A stretch of 64,000 bases of DNA, taken from Aurifilum marmelostoma (Eukaryota; Ascomycota; Sordariomycetes; Diaporthales; Cryphonectriaceae). The position numbers and the translations under genes are program-made. Location of the stretch: positions 620,001 through 684,000 of the forward strand of contig JAMXSV010000023.1 in NCBI GenBank assembly GCA_027559495.1. Direction: 5' to 3'. The stretch's first letter is position 1. Every line of letters starts with the position of its first letter. This document shows positions 1-10,500 of the stretch, piece by piece. Below the pieces are notes generated by a model, which saw nothing but the letters and a program-made list of their open reading frames with translations, was not told where the DNA came from and ran no database searches.

Positions 1-849
1 GCATCGATGATGCCCTGCAGGGTAAGCGCGTCTGGGTCGTTGCCCTGCCTGAGCAGCTCCTTGAAGCGTGCGTCTGCGGACTGGAAGAGCCTCGTGCCGG
101 CCGCCCGGTCCTGGAACATCCTATCCGGCATGCTCCTGAAGATGCGGACGAGGGTCAGGGTCGAGGGTTTATAGCCTTGCTCGGAGGCCGAGCGGAGCAT
201 GTGTGTGCCCAGACGCCAGCGAGGTGCGGTGTTGGCTGAGAGGAGGAGGATGCCAAACCAGTGGAGCAGATAGGGGGATAAGTTGTGGTCTTTTTTGGGG
301 GAAAATGGGTTAGTCTGGGGGTTCTTCATACACAGGCACAGAAAGACTGACAACATTGATGGGACTACTCTCATCTCACGCACCTCTCTCGAGTCTACTC
401 CGCCATGCGCTCTCATGCTGTGTGGCAATGGAGACATAGCGCAATGCGCCGTCCATACATTGCTTGGGTGTAAGACTGTTGTTCCCCAGACCCTCGAGGC
501 TGCTTGTCCATTCCGATAAGGTGGGCACGTCTTGAGCGCCGAAGATGAGCCTGTCTGGTTCTCTCGTTGAAGCTGCTGCTGCTGCTGGGGCTCCTCTGGC
601 AGAAAGTCTTGGTCCTGAAGACGACGGCGAGGGCTTTGTTGGTATGAATGGTGATGAAGTTGCAGCTGGTGAGTGCCTCACGGGCCTGGGAGATTTTGGT
701 CTAATGGCCTTGCTTGCATAGTGCCTTGTCCACTGCAGCTCGCTGTCTGTGGCGTTGATGAGCCATGCCGGTGCTGTATGCCACTGTATCTTGCGACAGC
801 TGCGACATAACAGCCTTGTGGCTGGGCCATCTTTGAGAAGTGCGCTCAT
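1..849 (-). CDS. Hypothetical mitochondrial protein, 5' part (runs off the left edge)
   Basis: Two exons on the minus strand: 849..384 and 289..<1, split by a 94-nt intron with donor GTGCGT and acceptor AG; the split codon gives Asp in phase. The ATG at 849 opens a Ser/Arg/Pro-rich, acid-poor N-terminus that looks like a mitochondrial targeting sequence (seen: Arg, Ser and Ala spread over the first 100 residues). The second exon reads LLHWFGILLLSANTAP, then an alternating helical pattern with Ala-Arg-Phe-Lys-Glu-Leu, resembling TPR/Sel1-type helical repeats of fungal mitochondrial proteins. That family assignment is an inference from sequence style only. The 3' end is outside the window. Confidence 0.6.
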
Positions 850-1496
850 GAGTCTGGGACGAGGAGCTTAGAGAGCGCAAGCTTGTTTGACAAAGAGTTG
901 ATAGAATTTTCTCTTCTTTTCCTCGCTTTCCTATACAATGTTCATCAGTTCTCGCTGCTTCGTGGTTGGGTGATTGGGTGTCTGCATAGATGAGATGCCT
1001 GCTGAGAAGTACAAGTAAGAGCGAAGATTGGGATTCTGAAAAGCTCGTCCAGTTCTCGGTTCAAATCGCGAGGAAGTGAGTGGTTGACTTAGCTGACCAC
1101 TCGAGACTGACGACGAGGTTGGACGAACGAGAAGTGGAGCCCATCACAGGTCCTCTGTAGTGTACATAGTACAACCTCCAGGCCTGTCGAGCTCCCTGGC
1201 ACTTGACCCTGTCCCTGGCCTGGCGGGGCACACGTTCCTCGCACCCCTGGCGCTTCAGGGACCCCCCCCCCCCAGACACTTGTACCACTGTAGTAGTACA
1301 GTAAATACAGTAACCACTCAAGTAAATAGCAACTGGCCGAGCCTCGACGAAACCACGACACGACAGCAAGAGGATACGCAGCAGCGCGTCAGGCGTAGAG
1401 TGGAATGCTCAATGCCAATCAACACCAACACCGACTGACACAAGGACCAGGTTCACCAGGCTGAGACAGGACCAGCGCTCCAGGAAATCCCACACC
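850..1496. other. Intergenic region between divergent genes
   Basis: The region separates the left-edge gene (-) from the 1497 gene (+), so it should hold both promoters. It contains a C run near 1261-1272 and several GTAC-rich short palindromes around 1155-1170 and 1290-1310. No gene seen. Confidence 0.5.
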
Positions 1497-3437
1497 ATGT
1501 CGTCTTCTTCGTCGACAACAGCCACGGGACTGAACCGATCGCGCTCTCTGCGGCAACCCATTGCAGGCCTCGCCAAAACACAAAGGAATAATGAGGCAAA
1601 GAAGGGAGGAGGCGAGGTAGGCAAGGCGGCTCAGGCTGCACCGAAGAGACCTCCGCCAATTACTTCTTCAGCCTCCTCTGCAGCACCTCCTGCGTCGTCT
1701 GACGAGCCACGGACCATGTCTCCAAGCAGGCTGCCCAAGCCTGGTATATCATCGTCGTCGACGGCCTCCTCGATCCCAGCCAGGACACGCTCTGTGACGG
1801 CTACGACAGGAGCCAAAACTACTACCAACATTGCTCCGACCAGAATCGCCGCCGGTACGAGGAGCAGACCGACCTCGGGCATCTTCAGCCTCGACCGCAC
1901 GAGCAACAGCCTCGTAGCAGCGCGCAAGCCTCCGAACAGAAGCCCTGCGGGCGAGGGTTTAGAGCCTTCGTCGTCGAGAACCGTCCGGCCGACGTCCATG
2001 ATCAGTACTGCTGCCAGGACAGCGAGGCCCAAGTCGATAGCCTCCGTGTCGCAGCTCTCGTCGACGTCTTCGGCGCTTCTCTCTCCTTCCTCCTCTGCAA
2101 CGACGACCTTACTCAAGTCCTCGACAGCCTCAAAGAACCCCGCAACGCAGTCGCCACGAGCCAATGCGCATACCCGAGCGAGATCGACCGCGACGGCCCT
2201 CAGCTCCACGACCACTCTCCGCCCGCCACGGCCTCCCTCAGCAGGGTCTATGGCATCGACGTCCATAGCCGATACCTCAGCGACAACCACGGCTAGCAAG
2301 CGTCCCCTCGGCCGCTCCAACACGGTAGCCACACGAACGTCTCAACAGCGCCAGGCAGCGACAGTTCCCTCAGAAACGACAGGAGGAGCACCAGCACCAG
2401 CACCAGCACCAGCACCAGCACCAGCACCAGCAGCACCAGCAACAATGACCACGAAAGCCCCCAGACCGCTCTCGATCACAGCAACGACAAAAGGAACAAC
2501 AACAGGCGCCGCCCCCCGCCTCCGGCCCACCTTCACCACACTCCAGCAGCACTATTCGCCTGCGCGCAACCTTGCTCCCAAACCACTCACGTCGACCTAC
2601 CTCGCCCCGCCCACGCCCTCAAAGCTGCCCGCTAACATCGCCCTCACCTCCGAGAACGCCAGGGTGCAGACAGAGCTTCTGCAGCTACACCTGCTTCACC
2701 GCGACGCCGACGCCGTGGCTGCCTCGTGGCACGCCAGCGCCAAGGAGAGGCTGGGCCGCAGGTTCGCCGAGCTGGCTGAGGCCGATGCCAAGGTCGCGGC
2801 CGAGGAGGCTGCTGTACAACAAGCACGGGATCTCGCTGCCCTGCAAGCCTGGGGGGAGGCGGCTGCTGCTGCTGCTGGCGGCGCCGGTGGCGGAGGAGCG
2901 AAGGGCCTGGAAGATAGGGTCCAGGTGCTAGACGGGATACTGACGGGTCTTTGGTCCGTCGGCGGGCCGAGTGGACGGCATGCGCGCGTGGTCCGGGGTT
3001 TCGAAAAGTGGTTTGATCAGATGACTGCCGCTGTGGAGGCCAGGGGTCAGGCAGGCGGGCTAGGCGCCTTGATGGAATCAGGGGAGGTCGTATTCATAGG
3101 CGAGCTGGACCTGGCCTGGCGGGATGAGGTCTCATCGCTCTGCAGGAAGCTGGACGGCTGGCGGCGGCAGCTGAGCCAGCTGGAGGACGGCGTGCCTGAT
3201 GATGGCGAGGGCGAGGGCGAGGGCGAGGATCAGCCGCGGTCCAGCCTGAGTAGAATTCTGGGCGGGTGTCGCGGCCTGGTGTGCGGTATGCTGGCTGAGC
3301 TGGACATCATGGAGCGGATCGAGCGCGAAGCTATCGCCGAGGAGGCAGCGTGGGTTCGGAGGATGAACCGGGATGATGATGAGGGGTTGAGTGAGAATAG
3401 TGCTCCGAGGGCCGGGGCTATCTGGCGGGCGTTTTGA
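1497..3437 (+). CDS. Ser/Thr/Pro-rich protein with coiled-coil C-terminal half (646 aa)
   Basis: Single uninterrupted ORF; the ATG at 1497 follows a purine-A-C-C context. Residues 1-370 are basic, Ser/Thr/Pro/Ala-rich and surely disordered, with a Pro-Ala repeat at about 298-316. Residues about 380-465 are strongly helical and heptad-like (a segment with ELLQLHLLHRDADAV, then Ala/Glu-rich helices), and about 470-610 is a second helical block ending in an acidic Gly-Glu stretch and helices. I do not recognise the family with certainty. The layout (basic disordered N-terminus then coiled coil) recalls microtubule-associated proteins such as the augmin subunit HAUS8, but this is a guess from architecture. 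Neighbours give no functional hint. Confidence 0.75.
   Translation: MSSSSSTTATGLNRSRSLRQPIAGLAKTQRNNEAKKGGGEVGKAAQAAPKRPPPITSSASSAAPPASSDEPRTMSPSRLPKPGISSSSTASSIPARTRSVTATTGAKTTTNIAPTRIAAGTRSRPTSGIFSLDRTSNSLVAARKPPNRSPAGEGLEPSSSRTVRPTSMISTAARTARPKSIASVSQLSSTSSALLSPSSSATTTLLKSSTASKNPATQSPRANAHTRARSTATALSSTTTLRPPRPPSAGSMASTSIADTSATTTASKRPLGRSNTVATRTSQQRQAATVPSETTGGAPAPAPAPAPAPAPAAPATMTTKAPRPLSITATTKGTTTGAAPRLRPTFTTLQQHYSPARNLAPKPLTSTYLAPPTPSKLPANIALTSENARVQTELLQLHLLHRDADAVAASWHASAKERLGRRFAELAEADAKVAAEEAAVQQARDLAALQAWGEAAAAAAGGAGGGGAKGLEDRVQVLDGILTGLWSVGGPSGRHARVVRGFEKWFDQMTAAVEARGQAGGLGALMESGEVVFIGELDLAWRDEVSSLCRKLDGWRRQLSQLEDGVPDDGEGEGEGEDQPRSSLSRILGGCRGLVCGMLAELDIMERIEREAIAEEAAWVRRMNRDDDEGLSENSAPRAGAIWRAF
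2388..2442 (+). repeat. GCACCA hexanucleotide repeat encoding Pro-Ala
   Basis: About eight tandem GCACCA units, slightly degenerate at the 3' end, lie in frame inside the 1497 gene. They encode an Ala-Pro dipeptide tract, which is likely length-variable between strains. Confidence 0.85.
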
Positions 3438-4118
3438 GGAGAGAATGATAATCTGGAACACAGAGGAAGGGGGAAAGGGTGTCCTTTCTGCAGCGGTAAC
3501 AGCGTGGGCGTCAGTTTGGGTTCAAAGTGATTAATGATATCCTCGAGGCGATGTTGCGGATGGCAATATGAACAATTCTTTTGGGTGCAATACTTGAATT
3601 GATGGCTGTAGTCCATCTCCTATCATGTGAGCCACTTCTCCAGCTGCTCTTCTTCCCTTCCAACACTCTCCATCTGGGTGGCCCTGCCTCGTCCCGGCCG
3701 TGTGCGGTGGTTGGCAGCCTTGAACTTGAGATATTATTCGGCATCAGGGACACATATGCTTGACTCTTCTTGCGGTCTTCTGAGATAGCTCTATGGATCA
3801 TTATCACTTCGGGGCTGGGACATGTACTAAATATGTCGACAGCCATTGCTGAACTGTCCATGGAGAGATTACAATGAATATATATCGTTGAGTACAACTC
3901 AGAGCAGGCAAAATGATTGAAGCTGCATTTGATACACGTAATTTTGTAAAGCACAACGCCATTCAATATACCCAGATTATGCCAGTGTCTTTATTAGCGT
4001 GAGATTATGAACGCACATATAATGCTTCTTGTGTGTCCGAGCAAGTAATACCAGTACTCCTTCAACAACGAGATGACCACATCTGACGAGATATGGTCTC
4101 ACACCAGGTAGATGAACA
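3438..4118. other. Convergent intergenic region
   Basis: This is the 3' side of both the 1497 gene (+) and IWR1 (-). It is AT-richer than its flanks, with scattered AT-rich hexamers. No coding potential or RNA gene was recognised. Confidence 0.5.
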
Positions 4119-5633
4119 TCATATCCCCCGAAACGCTGATGGCGGCATAGCACCCAGACGAGCCGAGAAGGACGGTGCACTACCATCATTATCGTCATGA
4201 TCAAAGGCCCAATCGTCGTCTCGCTCGTCAAACTCTTCCAGGTCAGATGCATTACCAGTACGGTAGAGATAAGCACCTCTGTTATACTCGTCCTCCGAGT
4301 CGACCTCGTCATCTGGATAATCGGCAGTGTAGTAGTTTTCCGCTGGAGAAGACGTCAGACTTGTGTGCGGCAAGGGAAAGGGGACGACTATTACCAGTTA
4401 AGGAGGAAAGGGTGGGGGGGGGAAACATACCGTTCTCGTCTTCATCATCTTCGGGCCACTCATCATCGCTGTCCCCCTCTTCGCCGTAGAAGATATCTGC
4501 ATCAGGCTCGTTGTCAAAGACAAGCAGGCCAACCTTCTCGGGGGCTATATCCTTGCTGAGCGCGGACGCCGGAACTCGTACGTAGGTCTCGACAACATAT
4601 TCGTCATCGCTGGCCGGCTCAAGGCCCTCCTGTTCAGCTCCTGAGCTCGAGATCTCCTGGCGAGCCGCCGCCGCCATCTCTGGGTGGCGTTCTGCGTATC
4701 TCTTTGCGGGCGGCTTTGGTCTGAACTTTTGCGGCGTCGAAGCCGTGGAGGAGGCCGCTGCCTCCTTCTTCGCTGCCGCTGCAGCATCTCTCCTGTCGCG
4801 ATCCTCCATCTCAGCCAGGTTTGCCCCTATGAGCTGCAGCGCGAAGCTGTTCATGTTCCGTGTGATCTCGTCCATGTCATCGCCCGCCCAGTGCTGCTTC
4901 ATCGACTCGGGAAGCTCTCTCTTCAGCGGCTCAGCGGATTTCTGCGCCCGGGGGCCCTTCCGGTCGGATCCCGGCAGCTTGAGCTTCCTCGGCGGCTCGG
5001 CGGCCACTTCTGGTACATCATCTTCTGCGTCTCTCATTTGTACGTCCTCGGTCCTCGTCCTCTTGTGACCGCGCTCGACGAAGACGGTCGTTGGAGTATT
5101 AATTCGCGACCGCTTGCCCGTCTTCAGACCAGTCGTCAAGAGAGACGAGGGCTTGATGATGGGTCTGGAAAAGTGGAAGCGCCGGGGCTCTAGGATGGAG
5201 GAAGATGGAGGAGCCGTGGTCGGTGTCTCGATGATCGGGGTTGGCTCTTTCTTGGACTCATTGGATTTACTATTCTCTTGTGGCTTGGCGGGCGACTCTG
5301 GTGTCTCTTTGCTGGCTGTTTTCTCAAGTGTGACATTCCCATTGCTTGGCTTTGAGGAGTGAATGATGGGGATGACATCTCGTGGAGGTTTGGGCGGGAC
5401 AGTCCTCTCAGCCTGAAGGGCTTCTTGGGTAGTTCGCTGGTAAACATAGGCTTCGCTACGGTACCTTTTTCGGTCCTTGTCGTCGATGCCTTCAGATGAT
5501 GGTCAGTATGATTCAGCATGTGCATTGCATGGTATCACGAACGAAGATAATTCACCACGCCTTGTCCATCATCGTCATCATATGCCTTGCGCTTCAGGCG
5601 CTTGACTTGGATGATCTCTGGTGGCATGGACAT
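4119..5633 (-). CDS. IWR1: IWR1-like RNA polymerase II nuclear import factor (457 aa)
   Basis: Three exons: 5633..5543, 5489..4431 and 4342..4119; both introns are in phase (donors GTTCGT and GTATGT). The N-terminus matches the Iwr1 pattern: MSMPPEIIQVKRLKRKAYDD, then VNYLR joined across the first intron to a basic stretch ending AYVYQR. The conserved Iwr1 domain is C-terminal, with YVVETYVRV, LVFDNEPDADIF, a DSDDEWPEDDEDEN acidic block, then YYTADYPDDEVDSEDEY. Known role: Iwr1 binds assembled RNA polymerase II and supplies the nuclear localisation signal for import. The middle is Lys/Arg/Pro-rich and disordered. Confidence 0.88.
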
Positions 5634-7555
5634 TTTGGATAACAGGCTTTGCTGATGGTGGCTCTTAGCAGTTGTTGGCTGAGAAAACAGAGCTTAGGGA
5701 CAAGTTGGCGAGAGCAATGGGTTGAACTTGAACTTTGGCATTGTGTAGCTTGTTGTCAGCAGTATCGAGCTTTGGTTGACTGTTTACTGTTTCAAGACAG
5801 AAAAAAAAGGGCCGTTCCTAGAGAAAGCTGGGGTGATAAGAGGTCCTTATCGATACCGCCTGGCAGAATTCTGGTGGGTGACGTAACAGCTCGTCTGCTC
5901 TAGGACTTGGGGTTGTTTTCACTGTTGCTTCGAGAGAGCAAGAACACAGAGAGAGGAGGAAAGTAGCAGCTTGATGTCTTCTAGAACACATCTACTTGAA
6001 TGAAATCTGCCTGAAGCAACGTGATGAAGTAAAGTGATGAGATTGTGAGGGCAGCATGTCTCTTGCCCTCTCTTTCTGGGGGCATTGACTGCAGGCTGAC
6101 ATGTGATAGTTGCTGTTTCTCCAGGCTCCACCTCCGCAACATTCTGAACAAGTACTGTACTTAGACATGTCTCGCCTGACAACATGCTTTCCAAAGCTAT
6201 AGGTCAGGCTGCAGGCATACTGTACAAGCTTGCCAATTTTTTTATAAGTCAACGAAACAACGGACAGGCTTAGCAACGCAGTACCCTGCAAGCGAGCAAA
6301 GGTGAGAGGGGGAGGGTGGGAGAACAAACGGTGAGCAGATAAGAAGAGACCCCCAAAGTGGGTAAGAGCACACCCCTGCCTGCAGGACAAATCATCCCAC
6401 ATGGCGCCAGCAGCTCTTGCAGCCCAAGTGGGAATTCTGGCGCCAAAGTTTCGTAGGGTTTTTATTTTCATTCAAATTCAAGTTTGATTCTTGATTTTTT
6501 TTGCTTTCCCCAACCCCCGAGAGAAGGAGATAAAGAGGGATATTGACAGGCAGAGATGTGATAGATTGCACAAATCTGGATGAGTAGTGCTTTTCCTGCA
6601 TAATTCGTGGGCTGGTCAGCAGGCCCCTGCAAGGATATGGAGTAGCTGTAGCCGGCGTAGTACTACGTACATGCTACTCACTAGGCCTGGGATCTTTTTC
6701 TGCAGCAGTCACTGCAGTCAATCCAAGCTTCGGCAGGCGCGGCATGGGCCTCTCTCACTCTGTCTGTACAGACGTAATATGTAGCTAGATCCGGAGGTCT
6801 AACCCTCGACTGTACACATGGCAGAAATGGAGGTCAACCTGAGGGTTCTCTCAATTCCTCTCCTGTCCAGACTGTCTTGGATTCAGACCGATATTTGCTC
6901 TCTCTGTCCCTCTCTCCTCCCTTCTCCATCTCTCTCGTCATTGGGGGATCCTGCTGTGCAGATCCCTTGGCTTTGTTGTCCAGTAATGTTGGTCGATGCA
7001 GCCTATTTGTTCTCATTTGTGAAATGCCACAGTACATGATGTACATGCATCAAAAGTACGGTTGGCTGTACACCACCCTTTCCTGCTGCCGGCGCCCCGC
7101 ATATTGACGCCCAGGGCACCAAGACGAGCTCCATCCCAGAGCTACACCTGCAGCTTCCCAACCCCCGGCACCATCATCGGACCACCTGTTTTCCCCATCT
7201 TCTCCTCCTCTCGACCCTCAACTTGGACGTGTTTGACGTGTTCAACCTGCCAGGATCCACTCGTCCTCCAAATTTTTTTTCTTTGTGACTCTCTTCGTGT
7301 CAACAGAGTCTCTGCCTTCTTACCTCCATCAATCCGAACAACCCCCAGAGTTGTAGGCCTCACCTGATCACGAGGTGCTTGCTGTTGTTGGCCCAACAAA
7401 ACACCCGGCGCCTATCTTATCATACCACTCACAGTACAGAAATCACGACACTGGAGTGATCTCTCTGTCTACTGGGGCATCTACCCACCCTTCGTGTCTT
7501 CATCAGAGCATAATCCGTTACTCCCAGCTTGCTTTTCAAGAACAATACAATCACC
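5634..7555. other. Intergenic, 1.9 kb, divergent promoters
   Basis: The region lies between IWR1 (-) and the CBM48-domain gene (+). Short ORFs exist but none has family-like sequence. GTAC-containing palindromes recur (for example near 6150, 6220 and 6657-6672). The last 400 nt are pyrimidine-rich, like the 5' leader of the downstream gene. Confidence 0.5.
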
Positions 7556-10500
7556 ATGGGGGACTCCAAAGTCGAAGTTACCATCCGGCACAGAGCTCCG
7601 GGCATCCAACCACCCCTCTATGTTGCTGGCAGCTTCTCCAACCCACAATGGGTTCCTCATCCCATGGAATTCACTACTGGTGATGATGGAATCCACATCT
7701 TCACCAAGACATTTCAGGTAGAGCCACTAGCCAAGCACCAATACAAGTTCCGTGTTGGTGAGGGTGACTGGTGGATCCTGGATGAGGAGGCTCCAACTGG
7801 TATGCACATAATCATTTTCCATCAGTTCACAGCTCCGAGAAAGGGCCAAGCTGATGATAAGTAGCAACCGACGAATCAGGAAACAGGAACAACATCCTAG
7901 AGGCACCAGAAGTCAAGGATACTCCAGAGGAGACTGCCACAGAAGCAACTCAGGCTCCAGATGCTCTTCCTTCAGAGGAGTACGTAAATATCCTGCATAC
8001 GGGTCATCGTTTCTTACTAACAAGCCATACAGAGTTGACGTCTCAGAGAACCCCATTACCGAGCCCAACGAGCCCAAGACTGAAGAGCCGGCCCAGCCCA
8101 CTTCTGACATTATCCACGAGACGGCTGATACCGGGGTCGAAGAAGTACAGCCCGAGACAGAGAGCAGAGCTCTGTCAGACCCCGCAGACATCGAGCGAGA
8201 GGAGACGGATACCCCCGATTTCGTGAAAACATCCATCGAAGTGGCCGACACTGCTGCCACACTTGATCACCCAACTCCCGAGCCAGACCATCACAGTGAG
8301 GGGGCTGTTGGTGAGGTCGAGGCTGAGCAGGTACCAGAGCCATCCGGTGCTAGTGCTGCAGATACCGCTGCTGAGGTTGCAGATACCGCGGAGATGCTGG
8401 ATGAGGATAAGGTATGTCCGGCGTCTCTTGTTGGCAGAAGGAGTGTTGAGCTATGAGACTGACGAGAGGTCGTATCAGGATGTGCAGCCCGAAGCTGAAC
8501 CCTCGTCTGCTGAGCATGTGCAGGATGCTTCAATCACGGCTGCCGAGGTCGCCGATACTGCACAGACTCTAGACCGCGCAGAGGTGAGCCAAAAAAAAAA
8601 AAAAAAAAAAAAACGAGAAAACAAAACGTCTTGAGAGGACAGGAAATTGACACGCTACTTGCAGTCCGCGTCAGACCCCGAGGCAGAGAGCGCTTCCACA
8701 GCGCCCACCGAGGAGACGGCAGACGTGGCGGCTCAAGTCGCTGATACTGCTGCCTTGTTGGACACGAACGAGGTGAGTCCTCCAGGCTTGTGCTCATATT
8801 GACCGTGCATACTGATTTTCTCTGTCTTCCCAAAAGCCTGCGGAGCACATTGAGGAGGTTCCTTTTACTAGCGGAAGCCTGGCAGGAGTCAAGTTCGACA
8901 TGAAGGATGATGGCTTGGATATCGCCGGCTATACAGATGGCCCAGAACCCGTACCCTTGTTTGCGCATGAGTGTGCTGGTCTTTACGAGGACGACGAGGT
9001 GCCTGCTGTGAGCCATACGGAGCCCGACACCAGAGCGAACGACCTTGCCCTGAAACACGACAACCAGGACTTCGACGATCCCACTCTGGAGCATTTCCCC
9101 TCGACAAAGGACGGGATCATCTCAGCCGTCAGAAGGGTCTCCACCAGCCTCAACGCTGACCAGACATCTGTCGAGGGCATATCTCCTTCGCCAGTCGTCG
9201 AGGCCCAAGGTGAGGCTGCTGGTGATGCTGTCAGCGATTCGGCTGAGCGAGATGTGAGCTTAACTTCCGAACACGGCCAGGATGACAACCTGTCCTTGGC
9301 TCGGTCGCATTCTCAGAAGTCTCTGAGCGAGCACCCGCTCTCCCTGCACTCCATAGCTGAAGGTGCTGAAGAGGAAGAGGCGGAGAAGCCTGCAGACCAG
9401 AGCATCTCTTCTGTTTTGGAGCCAGACGAAACGGGCCACGGTGCTGCGGCGGCCGCAACGGATCCCGAATCTGAGGTGCTCGAGGACTCAGCCGCAAGCC
9501 AAATAGCGCCAGTAGCTGAACAGGCAGAGACTGCAGACGAGGTCATCGAGGCTGCGCAGGAAGCCGAGGGTGAGCAAGCCGCAGACGCCAACCTCGTCGA
9601 CGACGAGCCTGCTGCAGTTGCTCAGGAAGATGCACCGGTGACTGAAGATGTTGTTACCGAACCACAGGAAGCCCCTCTTGCTTCCGAGAAGATCACGTCT
9701 ATTCCAGAAGAGGCTCCCGCTATTGAAGCAGCCCCCATCTCTGCCGAGGACCTTGTCGAAGAGGCCTCGGCTGGTGGTGAGGATGTCCAGCCTGCCGCAG
9801 TCATCCCCACAATCGGAGAAGACCTAGTTTCCATAGAGGATGTTGTCGAAAAGGAGCCTGTCGCTGAGGAGCTTCTGCCTGAAGAAGAGGATCAGGTCAG
9901 CCAAGAGCGCTCTGCTGACGTCGAAGCTGCCCCTAGCACTGAGGAGCCGGCACCAGCCTTTGAACCGGAATCTGCCGCTGTTGAAGAGACTGTTGGTACT
10001 ATCGAGGAGGCTCCTGCTACTAGGGACATTCCGACCGCTGTTGATGAAGCGGCCCCTGTCGAAGAGACTCCCATCATTGCTATCGAAGAGACTCCCGCTA
10101 TTGAAGAGGCTCCTGCTGTTGAGGAAGAGGCTCCTGCTGTTGAGGAAGAGGCTCCTGCTGTTGAGGAAGAGGCTCCTGCTGTTGAGGAAGAGGCTCCTGC
10201 TGTTGAGGAAGAGGCTCCTGCTGTTGAGGAAGAGGCTCCTGCTGTTGAGGAAGAGGCTCCTGCTGTTGAGGAAGCTGCTCCCATCGAAGAACCCACAGAG
10301 GTGGAAGAGGCAGCTCCTATTGAGGAGGCACGGGCTGCCCAGGAGGCATGGGCCGATGAAGAAGCGCCTGCTCTTGATACGGTTCCAGTCGCCAATGAGG
10401 CACCAACTGCTGAAGAGACCTCTCCTGTCGGGGAGTCGACGACTGTCGAAGAGGCTGCTCCTGCCGAAGGGGCTGCTTCTGCGGAAGAAGCTCCAGCCGT

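Noticed and set aside
1040..1080. GGTTCAAATC string resembling a B box
   Set aside because: The flanks do not form a 5-bp T-stem and no A box lies at the right distance.
1631..2332. 233-codon minus-strand ORF inside the 1497 gene
   Set aside because: Antisense shadow of a GC-rich, Ser/Thr-rich coding sequence; no domain.
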